Positions 16,943 through 25,291 of a stretch of 64,000 bases of DNA are shown here, piece after piece. Origin of the DNA: Chitinophaga japonensis (lineage in GTDB: Bacteria; Bacteroidota; Bacteroidia; Chitinophagales; Chitinophagaceae); assembly GCF_007830125.1 (NCBI RefSeq), contig NZ_VLLG01000008.1, positions 186,001-250,000 on the forward strand, written 5' to 3'. The notes beneath the pieces are model-generated. The model was not told where the DNA came from. It was given only the letters and a program-made list of their open reading frames with translations, and did no database searches. A program made the translations under genes and the position numbers. Within the stretch, counting starts at the first letter, position 1, and the number at the start of each line of letters is the position of its first letter.

Positions 16943-19327
16943 TTAATTATTCCCGTTGGGTGCCGGCGGATAAGTAGCTTTCGGCTGCCTGTTCTCCTTC
17001 GGTTTCTCTTTCTCCTTGCCGCTTTCTTTCGGTTTATTGTTTTCCGGTGCCGGCGCAGGTGCCGTTGGTTCTCCATAGTCGCTTACATCAATGTAATCGC
17101 TGGCGCTGCCGGAGCCTACATCTTCCGCTTCTGCGCCCGGCTGTACGTTGGAATTGTAGTTCAGGTAAATATCATTGTGCAGCGTAGCCGGAATGTTGAA
17201 GCTGGCTTTGTTGTCTACTTTCAGTGTTTTATCCGCATACACTTTCTGGAAGAAATACGCCCATATAGGCAGGCCGGTATTGGCGCCCTGGCCTACTGCC
17301 GTGGTGCTGAAGCGCAGGAAGTTGTTCTCGCAACCTACCCAGGCGCCGGCCAGCAACTGCGGGGTATAGCCCATAAACCAGCCGTCCGTATTATCGTTGG
17401 TGGTACCGGTCTTGCCGGCCACTTCTCCCTCTATATGGTAGCGGTAGCGCAGGCGGGAGCCGGTGCCGCCGGTGGTGGTAACCCCCTGCATCATCTTCAC
17501 CATGGTATACGCCTCGTTCTCGCTGATCACTTCCCGTTTTACGGGGGCAAAAGTTTCCAGGATATTGCCGTTCCGGTCTTCTATGCGGGTAATATAGATC
17601 GGTTTGGTAATGATGCCCCTGGCCGGGAACATGGTATATGCCTGCAGCATTTCAAACAGGGATATCTCCGGGGTGCCCAGCGCAATGGAAGGGTAGGGAG
17701 GAATATCACTGCTGAAACCTATTTTGTTCTTTGCAAAATCGGCAAATGCGCGGGGCCCCAATTGCTTGATGAGGTAGGCGGATACCAGGTTCAGTGAGCG
17801 GGCCAGCGCGCCGGCCATGGTAATGTTGCCACCCACACTGCCTTCGGAGTTGCGGCTCAGCGTCCAGTTGCCGATGGTGATCGGTTCGTTGGGCAGCATG
17901 GTGTTGGGCGACATGCCGTTCATCAGCGCAAAGCAATACAGGAAGGGCTTGAAGGTAGAGCCTACCTGCCTGCGGGTGCGGGACACGTGGTCGTTCTTGA
18001 AATAACGGAAATCCGGGCCGCCCACCCAGGCCTTCACTTCGCCGCTCTCGGGGTCCATCGCCATAAAGCCTGCCTGTAAAATGGCGCGCATATATTTAAT
18101 GGAGTCCAGCGGCGTCATCACGGTGTCTATCTCGTTCAGGTCAGAGTCGGTAGTGCTTTTCCAGGCAAACACCCTCATTTTTACCGGGGTATTGAACGCC
18201 TTTTTGATCTCCGCATCGGTAGCGTCTTCTTCTTTCATGCTCCGGTAGCGCTCGGATTCCTTCATGTAGCGGTCCAGGTATTTCTGCCAGTTCTTCCAGG
18301 CGCTGCCGGTCTTGATGTCCCTTTGCACGGAAAATACCTTTTGCAGGTCCTGCAGGTGCTTGGCCACCGCTTCTTCTGCATACAATTGCATGCGGGGGTT
18401 GATGGTGGTGTATATCTTCAGGCCGTCGCGGTACAGGTTGTAGTTGGAGCCGTCCGCCTTTTTATGCTCCTCGCACCAGTCCTTCAGCTCATCGCGCAGC
18501 ACTTCGCGGAAGTAGGGCGCCAGGCCTTTGTTATGGTCTATCTTGTTGTAGCGCAGCACGATAGGCCGGCTTTTGGCGGCCGTGGCCTGTGCAGTGGTGA
18601 TATAGCCGTTCTTCTCCATCTGGTCTATCACCGTGTTCCGGCGCATCAGGGATGCGGCGGGGTTGCGGCGCGGGTTGAAGATGGTGTTGCCTTTGAGCAT
18701 GCCCACCAGGGTAGCGGCCTCTTCCACGGAAAGGTGACCGGCATCTTTGCTGAAAAAGGTGCGGGCGCCGTTCTCGATACCGTATACGTTATCACCGAAA
18801 GCTACCGTATTGAGGTATAGCGTCAGTATCTCCTGTTTGGTGAAGTTCCTTTCCAGCTTAATGGCAATCAGCCATTCCTGCAGCTTCTGGAAGGCGCGCA
18901 GTACAGGATTGCTGGCGCGTTGCCGCCCGCTCTTGTCCGTTTGCAGGTTCAGTGCAAGCTGCTGGGTGATGGTGCTGGAGCCACGTTTTTTACCTACCAT
19001 CAGGTAAAAGGGGATGGCGATGGTGCTCCTGGCGTCTATACCGGAGTGATCATAGAAGCGCTCATCCTCGGTAGCAATGAGGGCGTTGATCACATTTTGA
19101 GATATCTCGTTATAATCAGAGCTGGACCGGTCTACCTGGTAGTATTTGCCGAGTATGGTGCCGTCCTCTGCAATTACCTCAGAAGCCAGGGATGCCCTCG
19201 GGTTCTCCAATTCCTCCATAGACGGCATATTGCCGATAATACGGAAATTGATCAGGAACAATAGCAGGAAGAAAAAACCCAGCAGGCCCAGTACTACGGT
19301 CCACAATATTTTTACGGATCGTTTCAT
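16943..19327 (-). CDS. Penicillin-binding protein 1A-type bifunctional transglycosylase/transpeptidase
   Basis: Class A PBP of 794 residues that polymerises and cross-links peptidoglycan in the periplasm. One membrane anchor (about 7-28, ILWTVVLGLLGFFFLLLFLI) precedes the glycosyltransferase 51 domain, with its catalytic Glu in ATEDERFYDHSGID (about 86-98) and the STITQQLALNLQ motif. The transpeptidase domain holds the active-site serine in GSTFKPF (about 457), an SRNSEGS-like middle motif, and KTGTTND (about 638). The C-terminal 60 residues are a low-complexity Pro/Lys/Glu-rich tail. The leader carries one copy of a repeated structured element also found before sucC and mntR. The 3' end abuts cstA. 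Confidence 0.94.
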   Translation of the reverse strand: MKRSVKILWTVVLGLLGFFFLLLFLINFRIIGNMPSMEELENPRASLASEVIAEDGTILGKYYQVDRSSSDYNEISQNVINALIATEDERFYDHSGIDARSTIAIPFYLMVGKKRGSSTITQQLALNLQTDKSGRQRASNPVLRAFQKLQEWLIAIKLERNFTKQEILTLYLNTVAFGDNVYGIENGARTFFSKDAGHLSVEEAATLVGMLKGNTIFNPRRNPAASLMRRNTVIDQMEKNGYITTAQATAAKSRPIVLRYNKIDHNKGLAPYFREVLRDELKDWCEEHKKADGSNYNLYRDGLKIYTTINPRMQLYAEEAVAKHLQDLQKVFSVQRDIKTGSAWKNWQKYLDRYMKESERYRSMKEEDATDAEIKKAFNTPVKMRVFAWKSTTDSDLNEIDTVMTPLDSIKYMRAILQAGFMAMDPESGEVKAWVGGPDFRYFKNDHVSRTRRQVGSTFKPFLYCFALMNGMSPNTMLPNEPITIGNWTLSRNSEGSVGGNITMAGALARSLNLVSAYLIKQLGPRAFADFAKNKIGFSSDIPPYPSIALGTPEISLFEMLQAYTMFPARGIITKPIYITRIEDRNGNILETFAPVKREVISENEAYTMVKMMQGVTTTGGTGSRLRYRYHIEGEVAGKTGTTNDNTDGWFMGYTPQLLAGAWVGCENNFLRFSTTAVGQGANTGLPIWAYFFQKVYADKTLKVDNKASFNIPATLHNDIYLNYNSNVQPGAEAEDVGSGSASDYIDVSDYGEPTAPAPAPENNKPKESGKEKEKPKENRQPKATYPPAPNGNN

Positions 19328-19350
19328 CTGTTAATATCTGTCTTTTTATT

Positions 19351-19415
19351 GGTCAGATGGAACCTCGCCTTAATATGCCCCTTTGTGAGAAATGCTTATT
19401 ATGCTCGGTTTCATC
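19351..19415 (-). repeat. Leader element (TTCCATCTGACC family), copy upstream of PBP1A
   Basis: On the transcribed minus strand it begins GATGAAACCGAGCATAATA, continues through a potential stem with the later TATTAAGGC, and ends GTTCCATCTGACC, 23 bases before the start codon. The same ends, orientation and layout are seen at 27754-27804, 27828-27897 and 44437-44514. Confidence 0.5.
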
Positions 19416-19521
19416 TATTAATATTATAAATAAATTAAGTGCAACAATCAGGCAAAACTATGAAAAATTGCCAGGATTTAACCCCTATTTAACAGGGCTT
19501 TAGGATTGTGAGAAAGCAGGA

Positions 19522-22500
19522 TCACTGCGTAATGTAGTTCTTGTCAAAGAATTCCACGTAGCCCTGCAGGTCCTTGGTGCTGTTCAGCAGGATAAAGTTG
19601 TCCCTGGATATTACGAACATGCTGTAATCTGTGGGCCGTATGCGCGGGATGATATTGGCGGGCGCTTCCACGCGTATCTCGTCAAAATAGTCCAGTGCCT
19701 TGTTCTCGTCCGGGAACAGGCGGAACACCAGCATCACCTCCGTAGGCGACAGCACAAAGCTGCCCACCTCTATATGGTCTGCCGCGTGCCTGGCGGCATT
19801 GTAGCGGGTAAATTTGTCCAGGCCCTCGTCCAGCAGCACTTTTGATACCCTTTTGAAGGAAAGCACTACAAAATGCGGGTTGGTGGCGCTTAGCTTATAA
19901 GGAGTAAGCGGTTTTACCGGTTTCAGCGGCGGCGGCGCCACTTTTACGTCGGCCGTCACCGTAGGGTCTGTGGGATTGTTCCTTTTCAGTTGCACGGAAT
20001 CAAAATTGGGCCGCGGCGTTTGCCAGGGGTAGCGGATAGCGATATCCTCATCCACCATGGTGCCGCCGGAATCTCTTTTTTGCAGTTGCAGTTGGGCCAG
20101 GTAGGTTACCAGCTCCTTTTTCCGGTTCAGGGCGTCCAGCAGGGCTTCTGCCTGCTTACGTACGTCTTCGTTCCCCGGGTATTTATTGATCACCGCCTCC
20201 ACCGCTTTTTTGCCCAGGAAAAGGGAATCGGTGAGCACATCGGTAGTATCTGTCTTTATAATGACCATGGCTTCCAGCAAGTCAAATTTGGGCTGCAGGT
20301 AATTAAAGCCAAAGGTAGAGTCTGCCTGCCGCTTCCTTTCTAGGGCCAGCTCATACCGGCCGCTGCGGTAGGCCACATAGGCGGAATCGTAGGCAGTGGA
20401 GATCTGTTGTTTCTTTTCCTCGTCCACGTCCTTCAGGGCGCCGAACCGGATGATATTGGCAAAATTGGTGTTACCGTACTGGCTCAGCACCATATCCTTA
20501 TACCTGTTGGCCTGGGCGGTATGGTTCTTCAGGCTGCCGTGCCATACGTACAGGGAGTACAGCACTTCCGGCTTGCGTGGGTGGTCCGGGAAGCGGTACA
20601 GCAGCGTGTCATATGCTTCAATGGCCAGTTCGGTGGCGTCCAGCTTGTCATGGTAGAGCTTGCCCAGCTCAAACCAGGCGTCCATCTGTATGTTCCTGGA
20701 CTGCTCCAGCTTGTCCGGTGTAAGCGGTAGACCTGTGGCCAGGCTTTGTGCGGTAACGCTGTCCGGGGGCAGCCCGGCGGCTTCCCCGGGAGCGCTGGCA
20801 GCGGCCATCAGGGAGTCTGTGGTTTGGCCCTCCGGCTGGTTGCCGGCAAAATTGACGGAGCTTTGCTGGCTCCTGCGCCAGTTATCGCCCGGTTGCCGGT
20901 TGCCCCAGCGCCGTTTGAACTCGGAGTAGCCGGATGATTTGCTGGCGGCATTATAAAAATACCAGTCGCCCTGGCTGTCCGCAGGACCGGAGCCGCCGTT
21001 GGGGCCTCCCTGTGCGAAGGCGCCGTTCATGGCCAGCGTATTATTATCATTATAGCTGCGGTTGTCCCCGGCGGCTTCCGCTGCTGCTTTTCTCTTTTCC
21101 TCGGCCGCTTTGCGGATGTTGGCGGCCATGTCCTCGAGGAAGGCCTGGCGCTCTGTTTCCGGCATGGCGGCAATATGCTGCAGGCTATCTTCCCGCTCAA
21201 TGGCATCTACCCGGGTAGCTACGTCGCCCAGCACGGCTTTGCGCACGTTCACCACCCCGGCATCCGCAAAATCCTGCGGCATTACGGTAGCGGTGCTGTC
21301 ATAATAGTCTTTGGCCTGCCGGTACTGGCGCTGGTTGTAATAGATGTCCGCCACTGCTTTGAAGGAAAGCGTCTTTTGCATGGGGTTGTTGCTCTCCTGT
21401 TTCAGGGACTGCATCAGGAATTTAATGGCTGCATCCGGGTCTTTGGCCGCCACCAGGTCGGCCATGGTATAATAAATGGCATCCCGGAAGGGGATATAGC
21501 GTTCTTTTTTAGCCATTTTGCGCAGGGCGGCCATGCTGCTCTCCAGGGAGCCGGGTTTGCCGTCCTGCACATTGAGCCTGGCTATCTGCACCCGCGCCTG
21601 GAAATCCATCATGGGGTCCGGCTTCTGGCGGATCACTTCCCGGAACATGTCCATGGCGGAGTCTGCCTGTAATTGCCGGGCGTACAACTGTCCCAGTATA
21701 AACGACATCCTGGCCCGGGACTCCCGGTTATCGCTGGCCGAGATGGCCGTGCGCAGGGGCGTCATGGTCTCGGCATACATGCCCTGCTTGTAGAAGCTGT
21801 AGGCGCGTACCTCGGCCAGGTCGCCTTTCAGGCGCCTGGGAAAGTTGGGATCGGCTTCCAGCACGTTCAGGAGGCTCTGCACCTCGTCATATTCCTTTTC
21901 TTCCAGCAGGGTCCGGGCATTCCACAGAAAAGCGTCGTTGCGCACGCTTTTGTGCTTGAGGCGGCCGATAACGCCTTTCCTTTTTTCTTTGGTGGCGATG
22001 GAAATATGATCATTTTCGGCAGATCCTACCACTGTGTTGTATGCTTCTTTTTTCTTGGGCGCAAAGCTGCGGTTCATGAACTGGAAGGTCTTGCGGGCGT
22101 TCTCCCAGTCGCTTTTATAAAAATATGCGCGGCCTATCAGCAGGTAGCAATCATCTATCCATTTGCCGCGGGGGTCATGGATCTGGATGGCTACGGATGC
22201 TTTTAGTATCACGGAGTCCAGCTCATTCTCGTTCAGGCCCTGGTCCTGCAGGCTGTAGGGGTAGAAGGGCAGCAGGTCATTGTAATTGTCCAGGCCCTGC
22301 CGGGCGATGTTCTTTACAACACCGTCCAGTTTTGTTTTAGCATTATAATAATAGTTATAGCGCGTCACCAGGTTCTGCATCACCTTGCGGTTCCAGGTAA
22401 AGCGCTTCTCGGCCAGTTTTTCGGAGGGCGGTCTTCTGTCCTCCACCTTTTGAGCCGTCTGGGTTTTCACGGGGGCTTTGCTCTGGGCAAACACCGCTAT

Positions 22501-22572
22501 AGGACAGGTAACGACTAATAAGAAACTTACAGCGCGGGGAATGATATATAATAATGATCGATCGCGATTCAT
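19522..22572 (-). CDS. PorW/SprE-like TPR protein of type IX secretion and gliding
   Basis: Exported protein of 1016 residues, probably the PorW/SprE component of the type IX secretion and gliding machinery. The signal peptide ends AVFAQ-S near residue 30. The N-terminal part matches what I recall of SprE: YNYYYNAKTKLDGVV, LLPFYPYSL, then YLLIGRAYFYKSDWENARKTFQFMNRSFAPKKKEAY-type sequence (shown here as separate pieces of one helical repeat). Many tetratricopeptide helices follow to about 480. A low-complexity Asn/Gly/Ser region comes next (about 490-590), then further repeats and a C-terminal beta-rich domain. No clear lipobox is seen, although PorW is a lipoprotein in Porphyromonas. The gene is divergent from the M23-like gene. 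The family call is probable, not certain. Confidence 0.65.
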   Translation of the reverse strand: MNRDRSLLYIIPRAVSFLLVVTCPIAVFAQSKAPVKTQTAQKVEDRRPPSEKLAEKRFTWNRKVMQNLVTRYNYYYNAKTKLDGVVKNIARQGLDNYNDLLPFYPYSLQDQGLNENELDSVILKASVAIQIHDPRGKWIDDCYLLIGRAYFYKSDWENARKTFQFMNRSFAPKKKEAYNTVVGSAENDHISIATKEKRKGVIGRLKHKSVRNDAFLWNARTLLEEKEYDEVQSLLNVLEADPNFPRRLKGDLAEVRAYSFYKQGMYAETMTPLRTAISASDNRESRARMSFILGQLYARQLQADSAMDMFREVIRQKPDPMMDFQARVQIARLNVQDGKPGSLESSMAALRKMAKKERYIPFRDAIYYTMADLVAAKDPDAAIKFLMQSLKQESNNPMQKTLSFKAVADIYYNQRQYRQAKDYYDSTATVMPQDFADAGVVNVRKAVLGDVATRVDAIEREDSLQHIAAMPETERQAFLEDMAANIRKAAEEKRKAAAEAAGDNRSYNDNNTLAMNGAFAQGGPNGGSGPADSQGDWYFYNAASKSSGYSEFKRRWGNRQPGDNWRRSQQSSVNFAGNQPEGQTTDSLMAAASAPGEAAGLPPDSVTAQSLATGLPLTPDKLEQSRNIQMDAWFELGKLYHDKLDATELAIEAYDTLLYRFPDHPRKPEVLYSLYVWHGSLKNHTAQANRYKDMVLSQYGNTNFANIIRFGALKDVDEEKKQQISTAYDSAYVAYRSGRYELALERKRQADSTFGFNYLQPKFDLLEAMVIIKTDTTDVLTDSLFLGKKAVEAVINKYPGNEDVRKQAEALLDALNRKKELVTYLAQLQLQKRDSGGTMVDEDIAIRYPWQTPRPNFDSVQLKRNNPTDPTVTADVKVAPPPLKPVKPLTPYKLSATNPHFVVLSFKRVSKVLLDEGLDKFTRYNAARHAADHIEVGSFVLSPTEVMLVFRLFPDENKALDYFDEIRVEAPANIIPRIRPTDYSMFVISRDNFILLNSTKDLQGYVEFFDKNYITQ

Positions 22573-22725
22573 GGATGCCGGGTGTATAGGCTACTATTAT
22601 AACTGTTTATGTGAAAAAATATTTTAAAGATAGGATTATTTTTTTACCCGCAGGGAATGAGAGAATTTCCATTTGGGCCTGTATTTATAATATAATTGTT
22701 TAATTTTAGCCGACTTAAAATCGAT

Positions 22726-23127
22726 ATGGCTAAGCGTAATAAAAAAACGGGGAGGGAGCTGGGGAGAATCCGGCATAAGTACCGGCTGGTGATCATGAAT
22801 GACGATACCTACGAAGAGGTAACTTCTTTCAAACTGTCGAGAATGAGCGTGTACGTGGCTTTGAGTACGCTGTTTGTGTTGCTGGTGGCCATTACCGTGG
22901 CTACGGTGGTATTTACCCCGCTGCGGTATTACATACCGGGCTACGGCGACCTGAAACAACGCAAGGAATTCATCAAGCTTAAAATGCGCACGGATTCGCT
23001 GGAGAGTGCAATCATAGCCCGCGACCAGTACCTTAACAACATCAAACAGGTCATTAATGGCGACTTTACCGGTAAGCTGGATAGCACCATGCTGAAAGTG
23101 CCTAAGGTAGATAATAGTACTTATTAG
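22726..23127 (+). CDS. Membrane protein resembling the N-terminal module of Bacteroidota M23 peptidases, without the peptidase
   Basis: A 133-residue single-pass protein. A basic N-terminus is followed by YRLVIMNDDTYEEVTSF (about 21-37), one membrane helix (about 43-66) and a periplasmic coiled stretch, FTPLRYYIPGYGDLKQRKE then TDSLESAIIARDQYLNNIKQVI. I recognise this arrangement as the N-terminal half of M23 endopeptidases that often sit next to bactofilin genes in Flavobacteria. Here the protein stops about 25 residues later, and no M23 motifs (HxxxD, HxH) follow in any frame before the bactofilin gene 66 bases downstream. It may be a scaffold that lost its enzyme or a naturally short partner. 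The ATG at 22726 is preferred over the upstream TTG. Confidence 0.65.
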   Translation: MAKRNKKTGRELGRIRHKYRLVIMNDDTYEEVTSFKLSRMSVYVALSTLFVLLVAITVATVVFTPLRYYIPGYGDLKQRKEFIKLKMRTDSLESAIIARDQYLNNIKQVINGDFTGKLDSTMLKVPKVDNSTY

Positions 23128-23193
23128 TTTAATTGTTAATATTTTTTTAACTTCATCCCTGAATTGAAAAACCGAATAAACACTTGAAAACCT

Positions 23194-23640
23194 ATGTTTA
23201 ACAACAACAACCGTAATTCGAAAGGCGAAAGCAAGACCATACTGCCTTCTTCCAATGTGAATATCATAGGCAGTGGCACCTCTATCCAGGGCGATATTGT
23301 GTGTGAAGGAGACATCCGTATTGATGGACAGGTAAGCGGCCTGGTATCTACCAAAGCAAAGATCGTGGTAGGTCCGGAAGGCGAGATCACCGGCGACCTG
23401 GTATGCCAGAGCGCGGATATCCTGGGAAAGGTGACCGGTATCATCAAGGTAGAGGAGCTGTTGTTCCTGAAGGGCAACTCTATGGTAAAGGGAGACGTAT
23501 ACACCGCCCATTTTGAAATGGAGCCTACGGCCAAGTTCAACGGCCGCTGTTATATGGATGCCGAGGAGAACGAGTCCGTGAAAGATAAACATGAAAGAAC
23601 CTTCGTCCAGGAAGAAGCCACCACAGGAGAAGAAGCGTAA
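23194..23640 (+). CDS. Bactofilin (polymer-forming cytoskeletal protein)
   Basis: A 148-residue bactofilin expected to form nucleotide-free filaments on the inner face of the membrane, organising cell-wall enzymes. The central right-handed beta-helix is visible as short glycine-turn repeats from about 25 to 120: GTSIQGDIVCEGDIRIDGQVSG, then GPEGEITGDLVCQ and ADILGKVTGIIKVEELLFLKG-type rungs. Flexible charged tails lie on both sides. It follows the M23-like membrane protein by 66 bases and overlaps the start of atpZ-like by 50 bases, indicating one operon. Bactofilin next to an M23 peptidase is a known arrangement; here the partner lacks its catalytic domain. Confidence 0.9.
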   Translation: MFNNNNRNSKGESKTILPSSNVNIIGSGTSIQGDIVCEGDIRIDGQVSGLVSTKAKIVVGPEGEITGDLVCQSADILGKVTGIIKVEELLFLKGNSMVKGDVYTAHFEMEPTAKFNGRCYMDAEENESVKDKHERTFVQEEATTGEEA

Positions 23641-23830
23641 TTACCTGTTATTACGTTACGCCGGGCTGGCTTTTCAGATGATGGCCACACTGGGTTTGGC
23701 AGTATTCGTTGGTTATAAACTGGACCAGCGGACAGGATGGTCGTTCCCTGTGTTCCTGATCATTTTTTCTTTACTGGCTTTAACCCTACTTTTGTGGCAA
23801 ATTATAAAAGACACCCGGCGGAATGAGTGA
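23591..23830 (+). CDS. AtpZ/AtpI family membrane protein
   Basis: A 79-residue protein with two membrane helices (about 22-42 and 50-70) around a short DQRTGWSFP turn. This is the pattern of AtpZ, a small accessory protein of F-type ATP synthase linked to magnesium/calcium transport or c-ring assembly. The G-Y-K-L-D motif after helix 1 is typical. The start overlaps the bactofilin gene by 50 bases in another frame, and the end overlaps the next gene by 8 bases. In other Bacteroidota atpZ stands before atpB, but no other ATP synthase gene is present here. Confidence 0.82.
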   Translation: MKEPSSRKKPPQEKKRNYLLLRYAGLAFQMMATLGLAVFVGYKLDQRTGWSFPVFLIIFSLLALTLLLWQIIKDTRRNE

Positions 23831-24209
23831 CCGTTTTTTTATCCGACTGTTCATTGTTTTCTCCATCCTGAATGGAGCCTTCATATTACTAAAGCCCCGT
23901 TTGCTGGATGCCGGCATGCACTACAACGTGCTGCTGGCCGGTAACCTGGTACTGGCAGGTATAACGGGGCTATCTTATGTCCTTAGCCGCCGCGGACTGG
24001 CGGCTGCCAACAACCATGTGTTCGTTCGTATGGTGTATGCCTCCACCTTCAGCAAGCTGATGCTGTGCATGGTGGGCATCACGGCCTATGTGCTCATCAC
24101 CCGGCCGGATGTAAGCAAGGCCACCATATTTACCTGGATGTTCCTGTACGTGATCTACACCGTGCTGGAAACGCTCAGCCTGTACAAGTTGCTTAAAAAG
24201 AAAACCTGA
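23823..24209 (+). CDS. Four-helix membrane protein, possibly AtpI-like
   Basis: Unrecognised 128-residue membrane protein with four hydrophobic segments at about 5-23, 35-55, 70-92 and 97-118, and a basic C-terminus KLLKKKT. Its position directly after atpZ, overlapping it by 8 bases, and its four-helix layout fit the poorly conserved AtpI-like protein that sits between atpZ and atpB in related genomes. No motif proves this. The next gene is a SprT-like protein 6 bases on, so the ATP synthase genes proper are not here. Confidence 0.6.
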   Translation: MSDRFFIRLFIVFSILNGAFILLKPRLLDAGMHYNVLLAGNLVLAGITGLSYVLSRRGLAAANNHVFVRMVYASTFSKLMLCMVGITAYVLITRPDVSKATIFTWMFLYVIYTVLETLSLYKLLKKKT

Positions 24210-24215
24210 ACCGGT

Positions 24216-24833
24216 GTGAAGCAGGAAGCGCCTTTACATGCACTCGCTGCCTACCTGCCAGACGGCACTTTTGAGCAGGTAATGGCCTATATTACCACCT
24301 TTAAAGTGCACCTGACCATTACCCGTGAGCGGCAAAGCCTCCTGGGCGACTACCGGCATCCCGACCGCAAGGGCGGGCACCGCATCAGCGTAAACGGCAA
24401 CCTGAACAAATACGCCTTCCTCATCACCCTGCTGCATGAAATAGCGCACCTGGTGACCTTTATACAATACGCCAACAGCGTGCCCTCCCACGGCAAGGAA
24501 TGGAAACAGGAATTCTCGAAAATACTGCGGCAGTTTGTAGGCAAGGGCTATTTGCCGGAGGATGTGGAAGCGGCCCTGCGGCAAAGCATGCACAACCCGG
24601 CCGCCAGCTCCTGCGCGGACGATAACCTGATGCGCGTGCTGAAGCAGTACGACAAACGCAGGGAGAATCATTTTTTTGTAGAGCAGCTACCCCTCCACCA
24701 GTTATTTAAAACCAGGGACGGCCGTATTTTCAGGAAAGGGGAACGGATCCGGAAGCGTTACCGCTGCGAGGAGGTGGCTACCAACCGCATTTATCTTTTC
24801 AGTCCTATTTACGAGGTAGAACTGGCCAGCTAA
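24216..24833 (+). CDS. SprT-like zinc metalloprotease-fold protein
   Basis: A 205-residue cytoplasmic protein with the zinc-binding motif HEIAH (His74, Glu75, His78) and a downstream SHGKEWKQEF segment (about 90-99) whose His is the likely third ligand. This arrangement is characteristic of SprT-like domains, related to the SPRTN protease of DNA-protein cross-link repair. Bacterial members are largely uncharacterised. The start is a GTG 6 bases after the previous gene, and the end overlaps the convergent OsmC gene by 4 bases. No signal peptide or membrane helix is present. Confidence 0.8.
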   Translation: MKQEAPLHALAAYLPDGTFEQVMAYITTFKVHLTITRERQSLLGDYRHPDRKGGHRISVNGNLNKYAFLITLLHEIAHLVTFIQYANSVPSHGKEWKQEFSKILRQFVGKGYLPEDVEAALRQSMHNPAASSCADDNLMRVLKQYDKRRENHFFVEQLPLHQLFKTRDGRIFRKGERIRKRYRCEEVATNRIYLFSPIYEVELAS

Positions 24834-25237
24834 CGGCTGATTTCATAGCTGTTCAGCTTCAATGGTGTACCGGTGCGCAGGGTGTGCAGCACTTCCGCCT
24901 GCTGGTCCGTGTGCTTCAGGAGCGCCTCGACCTGCTCACGGGAGGCATTGGCGCGTACTTTTACATCGTACCGCACGTTCTGTGCATGTACGGGCGTGCC
25001 GCCCCAGTCCCCGTTCACAATGATCTCCACCTGTTCCAGTTGCACGTCAAAGGCGGCGGCATCGCGGTACAGGTCATTGCAGTAGCAGGCGCCGATGGCC
25101 ATCAGCAGCAGTTCCCCGCCATTGAACCCAATACCCTGGCCGCCTTCCCGTGGCGTACGGTCCACTACCACCGTGCGGGGGCCTGCCCAGGCCACGGCAG
25201 CGCTGCTGTCATGAATGGTTTTAAGATGCACCTGCAT
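24830..25237 (-). CDS. OsmC-like peroxiredoxin-fold protein
   Basis: A 135-residue OsmC-family protein, predicted to reduce organic hydroperoxides or to bind small molecules. The helix with the first reactive cysteine is seen in LLLMAIGACYCNDLYRDAA (Cys51, plus an extra Cys53). The second catalytic cysteine, normally in the C-terminal half of the family, is not present: the region after residue 55 has no Cys. That absence suggests a variant mechanism or a non-peroxidase role. The stop codon overlaps the SprT-like gene on the other strand. It is 54 bases downstream of the DUF4407 gene on the same strand and could share its transcript. Confidence 0.82.
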   Translation of the reverse strand: MQVHLKTIHDSSAAVAWAGPRTVVVDRTPREGGQGIGFNGGELLLMAIGACYCNDLYRDAAAFDVQLEQVEIIVNGDWGGTPVHAQNVRYDVKVRANASREQVEALLKHTDQQAEVLHTLRTGTPLKLNSYEISR

Positions 25238-25291
25238 ATAAGAAGGGATTTGATCCGTTCCTTAAGATAAGGAAAATCCGCGTTCATCGCT

